Below, piece after piece: positions 36,175 to 48,138 of a DNA stretch of 64,000 nt (position 1 is the first letter of the stretch; every line of letters starts with the position of its first letter). The notes beneath the pieces were generated by a model. That model searched no databases, had not been told where the DNA came from, and saw only the letters and a list, made by a program, of their open reading frames with translations. The translations under genes and the position numbers were made by a program. This DNA is from Typha latifolia (Eukaryota; Streptophyta; Magnoliopsida; Poales; Typhaceae): assembly GCA_019914945.1 (NCBI GenBank), contig CM034102.1, forward strand, positions 14,249,501 through 14,313,500, read 5' to 3'.

Positions 36175-38680
36175 GACACATTTCATGTGTGATCTAATAG
36201 AAGATATATATAGTAGTTGCTGCTAGTTGTTGTTCATCATCTTATGGTTAGAAAAGAATCTGTATGTCTTCATGGCTGAAGCTCAGATCTCCCTCGAGAA
36301 ACATTTCATGTGTAATTTGATAGAATATATTGTACCTGTCTGCCTGCTTATGTTTTATATATAACCAATGCTTGAGCTCATCTTCATACTGCTATACCAA
36401 TAATGGAGAACAGTTTTCTGCATTACCCCAGTGCCAGCTTATTGAATGCAAGTTGGAGGAATAGGGCAAGAAAGATTGATCAAGTTATATATATATATAT
36501 ATATATATATGGATATTATTATCTAAGTTGAACATTTTCTGGTTGATGGTAAGTAGGAAAGAAAGAAAAGTGTAACGTTTTGGAAGTTCTTTAAATTGCA
36601 ATGTTGGAATGAAGAAAATGGATAGGAAAAGCAACCTATAAATTTTTCTATTTTTTTGTTTTACTTGTTCTACTTCCAATTTACATTTGCTTTTATAAAC
36701 TACCGGAGTTAAAAACGGATCGGACACGGATCAGATAGCGCTTTCTTTCTCTTCTCTCCATAACATAACATAACATAACATAACATGGATTCACATATAG
36801 AGAGAGTTCAATTAAGACAAGCTTTTCATCTCCTCTTTGTTTGGACATAAAGAATGAGAAGCATAACTTGTATCTTCACACTTCCCACGTGGACAACTAA
36901 CTTCCAAGAGTTTGTTGGGAGGGAGGGGGGAAAGCAACTGCCCAACAACACCCTTCTCTCATAAGAGCAATAAAAGTAATCTAATCAAACTCCCAACCAC
37001 CCCAACCATAAATTGTTAGAGAGGATGTGCTTGGTGCAACTAAATATGCTTTTCCTTCCTCTTTGTTGCATCTCATCACCATGCAAAATTAGGTCAACAT
37101 GGACCATTTAATACTACTTTTGTCCTTCAATTTAATCCATGTCATGTTTGAGATAAAAAACTAAAAAATAAAAAAAAAGAAGCTCAAACTTTAGCAATTC
37201 AGGGACAACACAATAGTGTTTTGATTTTATACTCAACAACACAACACTATGAGTTAAATTTAAATAAGAAACTTGAAATACCTTACACACACTCCGGTAA
37301 AATTATCCTTCTCCGATATTTTGCGGGCTAAAATTATAATAAAAAGAAAAGATATAATATTTTTGCACCTCTTACGTATGTATATGCTTATAGTATGATA
37401 ATAACCCAACCGTATTCATTTATGAACTATGATCTAAAGGGAGCTTTAGGGTATTTTCAGGAGTTACGTGTGTTGTATTACAAATTTTGCCTGATCGATT
37501 TGGACACCTAGTTATCCTTCCCCCATCCAACTAATTATTTGCTTAGATGCGATATTTATCTACTTGACATCATGAACTCGGAATATGCATGGTACCTAGA
37601 CTTAAATAATCATATCGTAGAATTATTCCAATAGTGAAATCTTTGAACTCAATGCGGTGATGGATATTTCAACCATGAAAATAAACATCTCATATCTCAT
37701 GACAACTGACAACATTGCTGCATATATCTTCTGTGGGGTAACTAGAAAATCAATCTCATTAAAGACTGCCTAGCTAAATCTTATGAGAAAAAATAAAAAT
37801 AAAAAGGTGTGTGTTTCTTGTAAACTATTGAAAATATATTTTTTTTCCTTCATATTTAGAGGATCCATGTTTTTTTTTTCTCTGTTTCTTTTGGTTACTG
37901 CACTATAGTTTTTCTTCCCTAGATTATAGGCTAAATATTTATGATAACTAGTTAGACAATTGCATCAATAATTTCAGTAAAATGAGCCGTGAGACACTTA
38001 ACTTTTCTCGCTATTGACTGGGCAGCTAACCAGGGTAGAGCTAGTCGTCAGGGTTTTATGTTAGACACTGTACCCCCAAACGGCCAAAATTATTACACCT
38101 TTTTTGTTTTAACCCAATTTTTTTTTTATTGAACAAGAAAAAAGAAAGAAAGGCAAGGATTCAAAGCCGTAGCCTCTTAGTTTAGTTGACAAGTTATAAC
38201 CCTAATTACTTGTTCCAGCGCCCAGCGGCCACTGGGCTAATATTCAATTCCTCTATCAGGAGTTAAAGATCCCGCAAACCTTCTAGAAAATCTGTGGTCA
38301 ATTTTCACCACTTGCAGCGGATTGTCTGCAGTCCCAGACTGCGAGAATTTCCTGCATCACATTAATTAGCGAGGTACCAGCCTCCCGTTACTTAGTGTTG
38401 GCCAAATCACCCGATGGTCGTATCAAATATCATTCACCCTAAGATTGCAGACGATCCGGAAAATCAGCCATAAATAAAAGAGTCAAAGCACGAGTTGGGT
38501 TCCTTGTGGTGCAATGACCTGCTACTTCCACGGCCTGGCAACTTCAATGCTACCTCCTTGACTCCAAAACGCATACTCCCATTAAAAGGTTTCGTTGGGG
38601 TAGTTGCATCCTTCTTCCAACCCCATCTCCTCTCCTCTCCTCTCCTCTCCTCAATTTCTATAATTAATTAATTTATCCTC
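36175..38680. other. Intergenic between TSA/IGL and KCS
   Basis: About 2.5 kb without a gene. It includes a (TA) run at about 36,486-36,510, a CATAA pentanucleotide repeat at about 36,761-36,786, and a CTCTC pentanucleotide repeat at about 38,628-38,652 in the KCS promoter. Confidence 0.5.
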
Positions 38681-38686
38681 TCCCAA

Positions 38687-38694
38687 CTATATAT
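38687..38694 (+). promoter_or_regulatory. TATA-like element of KCS copy 1
   Basis: CTATATAT in the context CCCAACTATATATCTCCCC, about 90 bp before the KCS ATG. Confidence 0.45.
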
Positions 38695-38780
38695 CTCCCC
38701 TTCAATGCCAATATATCTCTCACCATCTAATATATCCTCTCTTCTCTTCTTCTCTCCTTCCTCCTCTTAACATTGATACC

Positions 38781-41237
38781 ATGTCAAGGGATCACACTAC
38801 TGCTGCTGCTCCTACGACTACTAGTACTACTACTACTACTACTTCTCACAACCAATCCGTAAAGATGAAGTATGTCAAGCTTGGGTATCACTACCTCATC
38901 TCCAACGCCATGTACCTCCTTCTCCTCCCTCTCCTCGCTGTAAGCGCCGCCCCTTTGTCGCGCCTCACCGTCGAGGACTTGAATAGTTTATACGACCAAC
39001 TTTGGCTGAACTCGATCGCCGTCGTCACCAGCGGTGCCGCACTCTCGTTTTTCCTCACCGTCTATTTCATGAAATTACCTCGCGCCGTTTACCTCCTCGA
39101 CTTCGCCTGTTACAAGCCGGCGGACGAGCGGATCGTGACGCGGGAGATCTTCATGGGGAGATCGAAGCTCGCCGGCTCGTTCACGGAGGAGAACTTGGCG
39201 TTCCAGCAGAAGATTTTGGAGCGGTCGGGGCTGGGGCAGTCAACGTACTTCCCGGAAGCGGTGCTGAACGTGCCACCGAACCCGTGCATGGCGGAGGCGA
39301 GGAAGGAGGCGGAGACGGTCATGTTCGGGGCCATCGATGAACTCTTGGAGAAGACGGGGGTGAAGGCGAAGGATATTGATATATTGGTGGTGAATTGCAG
39401 CTTGTTCAATCCGACGCCGTCGCTGTCGGCGATGGTCGTGAATCACTACAAGCTCAGGGGGAATGTGATTAGCTATAACCTTGGAGGCATGGGATGCAGT
39501 GCTGGCCTCATCTCTATCGACCTCGCCAAGCAACTCCTCCAGGTTAGCATTTCTAACTCTCGAGTGCCATGGATTAATTCCTAATTACAAATATATATAT
39601 ATATATATATATAGGTTTCGTTTGATTGCAAGATGAGACAATGAGTGATAAATTGGAATAATATATAACTTGGGGTTACTAATCAGGTCTTCAAATTTTA
39701 CTTCACTGTATACAGGACAATGGATAGGATAATTAGATGAAATGATATTATTATTCTAACATTGATTATTATCTTAAACTAATGTTGAATATCTCAAACT
39801 TAAATTATATCTATTTTATTTATTTTTGAACTTTTATAGTTAAAATAATTTTTTTAACATATAGTAGTTAAAAAACTATTATTAAATATTTATTTAAAAA
39901 TATATTTATTAGTAAAATCAAACATGATCAATTCAAAATAATTAGAATTAAAATTATTAAATTTATAAAATAAAGTTAATATAAAAATGTAAATGCATAT
40001 TAGTAAAAGGTAATAGATAAAAACAAACTTTTCAATACAGCAATACTTTGAATAAAAATAAAATTGAAAAATAAAAATAAATTTTTAGGTAATTGAGATT
40101 GTTAATTCTATATCTAAATCTCTAAACTTATCATTACTAGTACAAGGGAAATAATATTCGATTCAGACTCCTAGTTTTATCCAATATTTCCATAACAAAC
40201 ATGAAATATTATAGAATCCACAAGATAACTAATTTAATTTTATCATCTATAGTTTATGTCTTCCCAAATATTCGTGCCATTAAATTAACACTTTTAAAAA
40301 AAATTAAAAAATTGATAAGAGTCTGTGGGCTAGGTGGGCTGGAAAACTTGGGCCAGGCCTCCCACTAATATACTAATAACTTTTGAAGTGTAATAAAACT
40401 AATTACTATGAAATCACTTATAATAATTCCTTTAATTAACCCCTCTCAGGTGCACCGGAACTCGTACGCGTTGGTAGTTAGCATGGAGAACATCACCCTG
40501 AACTGGTACTGGGGCAACAACCGCTCCATGCTGGTCTCCAACTGCATCTTCCGCATGGGCGGCGCCGCCGTCCTCCTCACCAACCGCCCCTCCGACCGCC
40601 GGCGCTCCAAGTACCACCTCCTCCACACCGTCCGCACCCACAAGGGCGCCGACGACCGCGCCTACTCCTGCATCTTCCAAGAAGAGGACCCCACCGGCCG
40701 CGTCGGCGTCTCCTCTCCAAGGACCTCATGGCCATCGCCGGCCAAGCCTTGAGGGCCAACATCACGACCCTCGGCCCCTTAGTCCTCCCCCTCTCCGAGC
40801 AACTCCTCTTCCTCGCCACCCTATTCGCCAGGAAGGTCTTCAGACTCCGAAGCCTCAGGCCCTACATCCCCGACTTCAAGATGGCGTTCGAACACTTCTG
40901 CATACACGCAGGCGGGCGAGCGGTGCTGGACGAGCTCGAGAAGAACTTGGAGCTGAGCGAGTGGCACATGGAGCCGTCGAGGATGACGCTTTATAGATTC
41001 GGCAACACTTCCAGCAGCTCGCTTTGGTACGAGCTGGCGTACACGGAGGCAAAGGGAAGGATTCGGAGCGGGGATCGGATGTGGCAGATCGCTTTCGGAT
41101 CCGGGTTTAAGTGCAATAGTGCGGTTTGGAAGGCGCTGAGGACTATAAATCCGAACAAGGAGAAGAAGAACCCGTGGATGGGGGAGATCCATAAGTTTCC
41201 CGTGCATGTCCCTAAGGTGGAAACCATTGCCACTTAG
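38781..41237 (+). CDS. KCS: 3-ketoacyl-CoA synthase (KCS11-like) with a one-base frameshift
   Basis: Two exons: 38781-39542 (254 codons) and 40450-41237, with a 907-bp phase-0 intron after LAKQLLQ. Exon 1 has two N-terminal membrane segments, the FAE1/CUT1 region and the active-site Cys at about residue 239 in [10 protein letters not shown]. Exon 2 has [14 protein letters not shown], the catalytic His in [12 protein letters not shown] and the catalytic Asn in RFGNTSSSS. It ends [10 protein letters not shown], close to KCS11. Exon 2 is 788 nt, not a multiple of three: the frame runs to GRVGVS (about 40,710) and resumes as [10 protein letters not shown] in the next frame, consistent with one missing C in GTCTCC(C)TCTCC at 40,711-40,716. 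Everything else is intact, so this is either a very young pseudogene or an assembly error. KCS enzymes run the first, rate-limiting step of very-long-chain fatty-acid elongation in the ER for wax, suberin and sphingolipids. Confidence 0.88.
39543..40449 (+). other. Intron of KCS copy 1
   Basis: Very AT-rich, with GT donor after CAG and a CTCTCAG acceptor. A (TA) microsatellite sits near its start (about 39,593-39,613). The intron position and phase are identical in the second KCS gene. Confidence 0.8.
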
Positions 41238-42040
41238 ATGATCCGAAGGAGTTCATTTATTTAATTAGTTCGATCGCGTTGTATGGTATTACGTACTATA
41301 TACATATATATATATATATACCTCTTAGTGGGTTCTATTTTTTTTTTAGTTCTGTTCTTGAGAAAAGTAATGGGTTGTATTATTGTATATTGTTTATTAA
41401 GAGACATTTCGATCGAACTTTATTTTTTTTTTCTCATTTTTTTTCTTACAACCAAAATTGCACTGTGACGTGTGAACTCAGCATACGATTTCGGGTTGAA
41501 ATCTGGCCCTGACTTATTTTGGGCTCGATCCGTTACCCGGAAGCCTATTGGGCTTAGCTCAAATCGGGGTATTTAAACCTCGGTCCGACTCGAGCCCGTA
41601 GATTTTGGCCCGTCAACCATCCAATAGGAATACACACGTCGGTTTAAAATTTTCAATTTCTAAATATTTAATTTTTATTAGATAGTTCTACTTAAAACTT
41701 TTATTTTATTTCTAATTTGATTCAATCTGTGACCTTAAATAGATATAGCTTTACTAACTTGCGACCCACCAAAATATAGATATGGCTGGACTGACTTAGG
41801 GCTTGAATTGGACTCGGTGTAAGCTCGGACCTAACTCAAAACTATAGTAGAATTGGACTAGACTAGACCTTGTCCAAACTTGAGTCCAGTTATTATTCAA
41901 GATTGATCGAGCTTGTCCCGATCAAGCTCAGCTTATATTTAAAATTATTTAAGCTTGATCAAATGAATTAGGCTCAAATTTAATTTCAAGCTAAGCTTAA
42001 GCATAAGCTCACTCGATTAGATTCAATTGTTCAAATAAGA

Positions 42041-42073
<33 letters not shown>

Positions 42074-42298
42074 GTAAATAAGATTTAATTTTGTCACATG
42101 TTTGATTTAATTTTAGAAAATATAATCCATCTAAGATCCAATTCAAATTTGATTAAAGTTATATTCAAGTTTGAATTAGATTTTCTTTAAAATAGGCTTA
42201 TAATACTTATCAAGTGTTAGAATTAAACTAAACATCCAAGCTTGATTACTTTGACTCTAAAATTAATTTTGAGCCAAACTTGAGTAAACTAGGCATAA
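41238..42298. other. 3' flank of KCS copy 1 and repeat-like sequence
   Basis: After the 3' UTR (TA microsatellite at about 41,302-41,320), 41,517-42,300 is rich in GGGCTCGA, GAGCCCG, AAGCTTGA and TCAAGCTTAAG words like the stretch at 23,720-24,230. It is probably a degraded transposon, class unknown. A TA run lies at about 42,050-42,073. Confidence 0.4.
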
Positions 42299-42303
42299 CC
42301 AAG
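42299..42303. repeat. Target-site duplication CCAAG, left
   Basis: CCAAG directly before TGTAACATC; the same five bases follow the element's terminal CA at 45,061. Confidence 0.7.
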
Positions 42304-45060
42304 TGTAACATCTCATCGTAAGATTTAAAAAAACAAATCTTGAACACCCGAGGGGCACATGCCCCACTTCCCCACTCCCTCACATTCTCCCTTTACCTCT
42401 CTTCTTCTCACTTTTTTCTATTTTTCTCTCTTTTCTCTCTCGTGACTAGACCGGCTATCCCCTTTTAATTCCTGTCACACCAAAGCATAGTCGGAGGACG
42501 TTGACCCTATGAAATGACTCGTCGGAGCGTCCTCTTTAACCAGGTATGAGTAATTTAGGTTTAATAAAATATTTAATATTTTCTCCTAATTTTTTTATCT
42601 CTTAGTTTTGCAAGAAATCAGACCGACTTGTGCCTCGTGCCTCTCCGCGCCAACCCCAAATTATCCTCCTTGCCATCTTCTATCTTATTGTGGGGTTTTC
42701 GAGACACATTCACCTAGTCGTGGGTGGATTGACATCTCCATTAATAGAGGTTTTTCTTTTTCGTTTCTCCATGACACCATCGGGTAAGATGGGAAGAAAA
42801 CGAAGGGGGTGGGGTTTGGGTTGGAACAAACCCCCTCCTTTTGAGCTTGGACAACAAGCAAGCGCGGGTTGGACCATGCCCAACCCGAGAGTTGATGGTG
42901 GTGGGCTGTGGGCAGCCCACAACCTATCCTTTTATTTGGGCTTTGGGTCAACCAATTAGTTGAGTTTAGTTTTGTTTTAATTTTCTTAATTATTTTGTTA
43001 AATTTGACTTTATTAAATTGAGTTATATAAATTTAATTCTCAAGCAATGGTAATTCATTTGTTTAGAATATTAGAGATCATGAACTGTAGTAATTGTGAA
43101 TAATATTTTATTAAAATCAATTATTTATAATAACTATTAGGTTTAATATTCTTAATAGTTATTTTGACTAGACAAATAATTGAACTTATCCGAGCCTGCT
43201 GCCCAGCCCAAGTGACTTTTAGGCTTAGTTGCATTGGGGATCTTTGGTCTTTGAGCTAGCCCAACTAGATTAATTACCCTATAATCTGTTTCAGTTTACT
43301 TTAAATCATTTTATTTATTTATTCTTGTCAATTTGAGCCTCAATTATTAATCATCTTTAGAGGATAGTTTTGGTTAGTTTTAATAATTTTTATAAATTAA
43401 TATTAATAAATGATAATCATATTAAATATGCTTTAATATTCAATAAGTAAGATAATTAATGCATTATATTTTAATTTACTTTCAATCGACAATTATCAGG
43501 AGAATAGTGATCATTATGATAATTGTATTAATAACCCTTAGCACTGCGTCAGACCGTCATAATTAATATGCCAACTCTACCCGATTAATAAATATAAGGA
43601 TTCTTAGGTGAACATACCCAAACCCGTAATAGCTAATTGTGAGTTAATTAATTAATCAATTTAGGTAGGTTTGTGCTTATGAATATTATTTTTCTTATCG
43701 AGGTAGATTCATTATCGTGCAAGAATAATTTGTAACGCAATTATAGTTTATTAACTTAGAAGCGATGTCACGCAAGTAAATTCTCTGTAGTCTAGGAATA
43801 GTATAATATTGAAGTGATGTTTACTTTATAAGTTTATCGCATTTATATTATGCATAGATAAATATCTATTCATTGTTCGTCATAATTGTATTTAATTTAC
43901 TACTTTATAGTTATTCATGACTATTGAAGCATTTTTATGATGATATCTTCAATGTGCATGCTTTATGTTTGATAATATTAATCATTGCACTACTTGCACG
44001 TATTACCATGTAGTTAAGTTTCATCTCAGTAGTGCCCGTTTACCTGCTTAGCCCATGATTATGGGGCAGCAGAGTGTATCTTTATTACCTATATTTATAT
44101 CGGTCAATGCCGGAGTCGTGAGGTCAGGAGGGAACTATCAGACACCGTGTATGCCAGTTTAAGTAGTCATAACATTGTCTAGTACAACGACTAGACACTA
44201 GGTGATTTGAAATTATGATTGAGAGGTAAGGGTCATAGACCTAACAGTACCCGATGACGCGGATTGGGGCATCTATGAATAATGTGCTCTTGGTTTTGCT
44301 ATGAGTGATAATTCTGCTATATGCAATAATTTTATCATGTGCAATAATATAGGCTTATGAGTAGGGTCCTTAATCTGATGACTACAGACACTAGTCATAT
44401 ACAACATCATTAGACATGTATGGGCGGCATCACATCTAGAGGTCTATCCTTCCTCGATGTTTGAGATCACGTGTGAGCCTATGCTTATTATGTGGCGGAT
44501 AGTTCTTTGAGCATGTCATAATAATTATGACTATTATTCAGTGTGAGCTTGATATAAATAATTTAATAGTTTAAATGTTACATATCATGTATTCTTTTAT
44601 TAATACATGTGAACTATTGATATGATTATGTTGCATGGACGTATTACTATGATAATGTTGGTATACATATGTACCATGTGACATCATTCTCTATTATATT
44701 TTTAGACTGTAGAGATGTATACTTACTGAGCTTTATTCTCACCATCTTTTGATAGAAACATTTTTCAGATTAGTAGATGATTCCGAGTCTCGATGAGCTG
44801 ATGAATATTTTATTATATTTTTTTATTTAATTTAGTATTGTAAAATAAGTTATATGAATTGTAGCCTATGCATGAGCATTTGTCATGATGAGGTGTATTG
44901 ATATGTATTTTGAGGCTTGACTCTATTTAGTTTATTTTATTTGTGAAAATACTGGGTTAATTCATGTATATTATGTATAAATATTGACTAACATGTCAAG
45001 TGAAAACAACGTGGGTTCTACTCACGTGAGGAGCACGTGTATTTGGATGTAAGTATTTCA
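42304..45060. mobile_element. Probable solo LTR, 2,757 bp
   Basis: Starts TGTAACATCT and ends AAGTATTTCA, the TG...CA boundaries of an LTR, and is flanked on both sides by CCAAG. No gag/pol frame, primer-binding site or second LTR copy is seen inside. It is therefore best read as a solo LTR left by recombination between the LTRs of a full element. TGTAAC at the start is frequent in plant Ty3/Gypsy LTRs, and the length suits that group; the family is inferred, not shown. A GC-richer block at 42,600-42,960 gives open frames on both strands, but with no domain. Confidence 0.75.
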
Positions 45061-45065
45061 CCAAG
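45061..45065. repeat. Target-site duplication CCAAG, right
   Basis: CCAAG immediately after the terminal CA of the LTR, matching 42,299-42,303. Confidence 0.7.
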
Positions 45066-45537
45066 CTTCTTTTTCTTTTCTTTTTTTTATTATTTTTTAA
45101 TATCATTTAAGAGTCTAAAGTTTAGATATGAGTTGGAGTGAGGTTTAATCCTCTATTGCGATGCTGACTTAATGCTCCGAGATAAACACTATCAAGCCAT
45201 CGTTCTAAGTAGTCATGCTGTTAAGCTGTACCGCCAAGCTAATAAAGTACTAAGTCGTTAAAATAGATTGACTTGAGTCACCGAGTCAAGCCATTAATAA
45301 CCAAACAACTTGCCAGCAACAAATTTACTCCGAGTTTGAGTCAAATTTGTTACTTCCTAGTTCACAAATGGATACCCACCCACCCAACTCCCAAAATTGG
45401 GTCGCAATTACAATCACACCGCTAAAATCTGCTTATGTATGGAAACGAATCCTTTGCAACCATTAATTTTCATAATTTAGGTATTTAGCATCCTATAATA
45501 GGTTGTCAAAGTATTTTTTTTTTCTTAGAAACAGGGT

Positions 45538-45569
<32 letters not shown>

Positions 45570-46212
45570 TCATTTTCCACTGCTGCACATAATTAATTTG
45601 GCAACAAATAATAGGCTGCCAACACGTTTAGGGTTGGCAATCAAGTTGGTTTAGATTCGTTAAAGGTTTGGTCGGTTTATAATCGGGTCAATTCACGAAC
45701 ACCATCAATTCTATAAAACCGCGTAAAATATTAAATACGAAAGCGATCTGCTAATTAAATGAGTTATATGGGTAGACCGCTAAGAAATTATTATAAGGGT
45801 GGTAATCAATCAATATCCTCACAAAACATGACCCATTTTATTGAACAACTTTAATCAATATGGAATTAATTCTTAAGCAGCAATTGATTTCATATTTGGT
45901 ACTATGAATTGCTAGAAGTTATTATAGGGTTGGCAATTATGTCAAATTAGGTGGGTTTAAGCTGGTTATGTCTCGCCAACCTAAGGAGGCACAAACACGA
46001 TCCTTTTTATTAAATAATTTAAATATTAAATATGTATAAAATAATTTTTTTAAGCCTCCTTTTATTTTAGGAATAATTTATTTTATTTATTTTGAAATAC
46101 AACCTCTTATTTCAAATAATAACTATATATTATAATAGTCTTATTTTATAATACAAATGTTATTCATCAAAATTATATCTTATGACACACACTAAGTAAA
46201 TTACCAATTTAT
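45066..46212. other. Spacer between the two LTR remnants
   Basis: AT-rich, with a TTTA tetranucleotide repeat at about 45,539-45,566. No gene. The 45,620-46,010 stretch has repeat-like GGGTTGGCAAT / GGCAATTATG wording, but no boundaries were found. Confidence 0.4.
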
Positions 46213-46217
46213 CATTA
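46213..46217. repeat. Target-site duplication CATTA, left
   Basis: CATTA directly before TGATAAGATT; the same five bases follow GTAACA at 47,056. Confidence 0.55.
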
Positions 46218-47055
46218 TGATAAGATTCAATCCATATTGGCTCCACTTGTGGCATCAGGTTCATTGGGTTGAATCTATTTATCTAGTTGAGTTTGCTAAA
46301 ATCAATAAAAATATTTTTGCTGAGGTGCGTTCGAATGCAGGGATCGCGCTCGAACAGGGATGCGAACGCCTGCACACGTTTGCAAAAATAGTGAACGCAA
46401 ATTGTTCATTCGAACGGAATCGGGCCGTTCGAACGCGGTCGTTCGAACGCATGCATACGTTCGCATCAACAGAGAACAGAAATTTCGCGTTCAAACGTGA
46501 TCGAGCACGTTCAAACGTACAGCGACACAAGTGTGAGTTTTGTTAGGGTTTGTTAGAGTTGTTTAACTCAGTTGATGAATCTTTAAAGTGAGCTTCTATA
46601 AATATGTGGAGGAAACCCTAATTGGAATGATCTTGGATAATTGAATTGGATTTGACCTTTATCTCCTTCTCTACTTGTCTCAAGCCATTGGCGCTCTCTC
46701 CCACCTCCCTTCTTCTATCGTCTAAGTCTTTGGTCGGCATCTTCGAGCTTCTAACCCCCCCTCTTCTACAACAACTTCTCCTCCTTCACACCAAGAACTA
46801 AATCTAGCATTTATCTAGTGATTGCTGGCTTATCAAGCTAAGATCTAATTAACCTTCGGCCATTGTTTGGTCGATATCTTGAGATCTAACCGTCTGAATC
46901 CTGTGATCTTGGATTCTTTGGAAAGATCTCTCCAAGAGCAACAAGATATCCAAAATTTTGAAGTATCCATTGGTTAGATTCGCAGATCCCTTTGGAAATT
47001 ATGAGCTTCATCGAGTCCAGAACCGTTACGGATCGGATTAGGCCGGTTCGTAACA
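46218..47055 (+). mobile_element. Probable solo LTR, 838 bp, with TTCGAA-rich U3
   Basis: Begins TGATAAG and ends CGTAACA, with CATTA on both sides. The terminal bases form a near-inverted pair (TGATA / TAACA). A TATAAATA at 46,597-46,604, followed by a transcribed-type region, fits a U3-R-U5 order on the plus strand. Size and layout suit a Ty1/Copia LTR; no internal genes or second LTR are present. The U3 holds a dense cluster of TTCGAA-like palindromes (46,325-46,520). A plus-strand open frame, 46,217-46,546, runs through that cluster and is a by-product. Its boundaries are somewhat less certain than those of the larger element. Confidence 0.6.
46597..46604 (+). promoter_or_regulatory. TATA box of the solo LTR
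   Basis: TATAAATA in GAGCTTCTATAAATATG, about 80 bp after the palindrome cluster and in the place expected for an LTR core promoter. Confidence 0.5.
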
Positions 47056-47060
47056 CATTA
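47056..47060. repeat. Target-site duplication CATTA, right
   Basis: CATTA immediately after the terminal CA of the 838-bp LTR, matching 46,213-46,217. Confidence 0.55.
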
Positions 47061-48138
47061 ATATCCATCTCATCAATTTACTTTATATTCACACACATTA
47101 AGTCTATTTTTTTAATTTTATATTATATTAAATATAATTATTATATCCTTATTTTAGAATTCTAATAAACATAAAAATATTATTCATAAAATAAATTTCT
47201 TATTTCTATAATAATAAATATAAATTGTTATTCATATTTCAATCATAGTCGACAAAGCCTAAATGATTTAAACGGATTGGAAAAATATGAAGCTAATTCT
47301 GTTAAAAAAAAATTGGCTCTATTATTTGTGTTAAGTATATGCACATCTTACTGTGCAATTTTTACATATATAAACGCTGGGGGTATAAGATACGACTCCT
47401 ATAGTACGAATATTTGCTACCAAGGTACCAACTTGAGAGTTAATTCTACAATTAAATCTGGAGACAATCTCCTTCTTTCCATATAGTCCTTTTAGGAGAC
47501 ACAGGACCAGTTCCTTTTCCTTCTTCTTGATCAAACTAATTATCAAATGTACTCTTCGAACCTTGTTCAGATGTGATCATGGCCCTCATATTTATAACAT
47601 TTTTTTTTTTTACCTTCAATGCATACTGGCCAGTAATTAAAGATAAAATTGCCAAGGATACAGGCATCCTAAGAACTCACCCCCCCTGATAATTAAAGAT
47701 GCATTAAAACTCACAACAGTTGATAGTGATGGATATAAAACACTGTGCAACCTATTTATGTACTCTCGGACATCCCCGGATTAAGGATAAATGTTTGGTT
47801 GCCACCTCAAATTTTGAACTTATCATCTATGTCCCACATTACCAAAAGATAAGATTGTGAAAGGGCCCATAGAGAAGATATTGCTTCCATAATGCACTGG
47901 CTTTTAAATATTCTTAGATCTAGATCCACAACAGTGATCTATTTAAGGATCAACAAAAACAAACATATGCAATTTTATATCGATTATAAACTTATATGAG
48001 GAATTAACATCCATTCAACTGCGTGCCTCAAGAAGGGCTACAAAATATATAGTAGTGCTAATTAAATCAAATATAACCCTGGAAATGGACACCACCGTAG
48101 ACTTAAAAAAGAAAAAAGAAAGAAAGAAAAATTAAAAA
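47061..48138. other. Spacer between the LTR and the 3' end of KCS copy 2
   Basis: AT-rich to about 47,300, then mixed. Short open frames at 47,277-47,546 on both strands overlap and lack motifs. No gene supported. Confidence 0.5.

Noticed and set aside
42630..42959. 109-codon plus-strand frame and its antisense partners
   Set aside because: Lies inside the solo LTR; both strands are open because the block is GC-rich, and no domain was seen.
46217..46546. 109-codon frame rich in Arg, Phe and Asn
   Set aside because: Produced by the TTCGAA palindrome cluster in the LTR U3; both strands are open over it.
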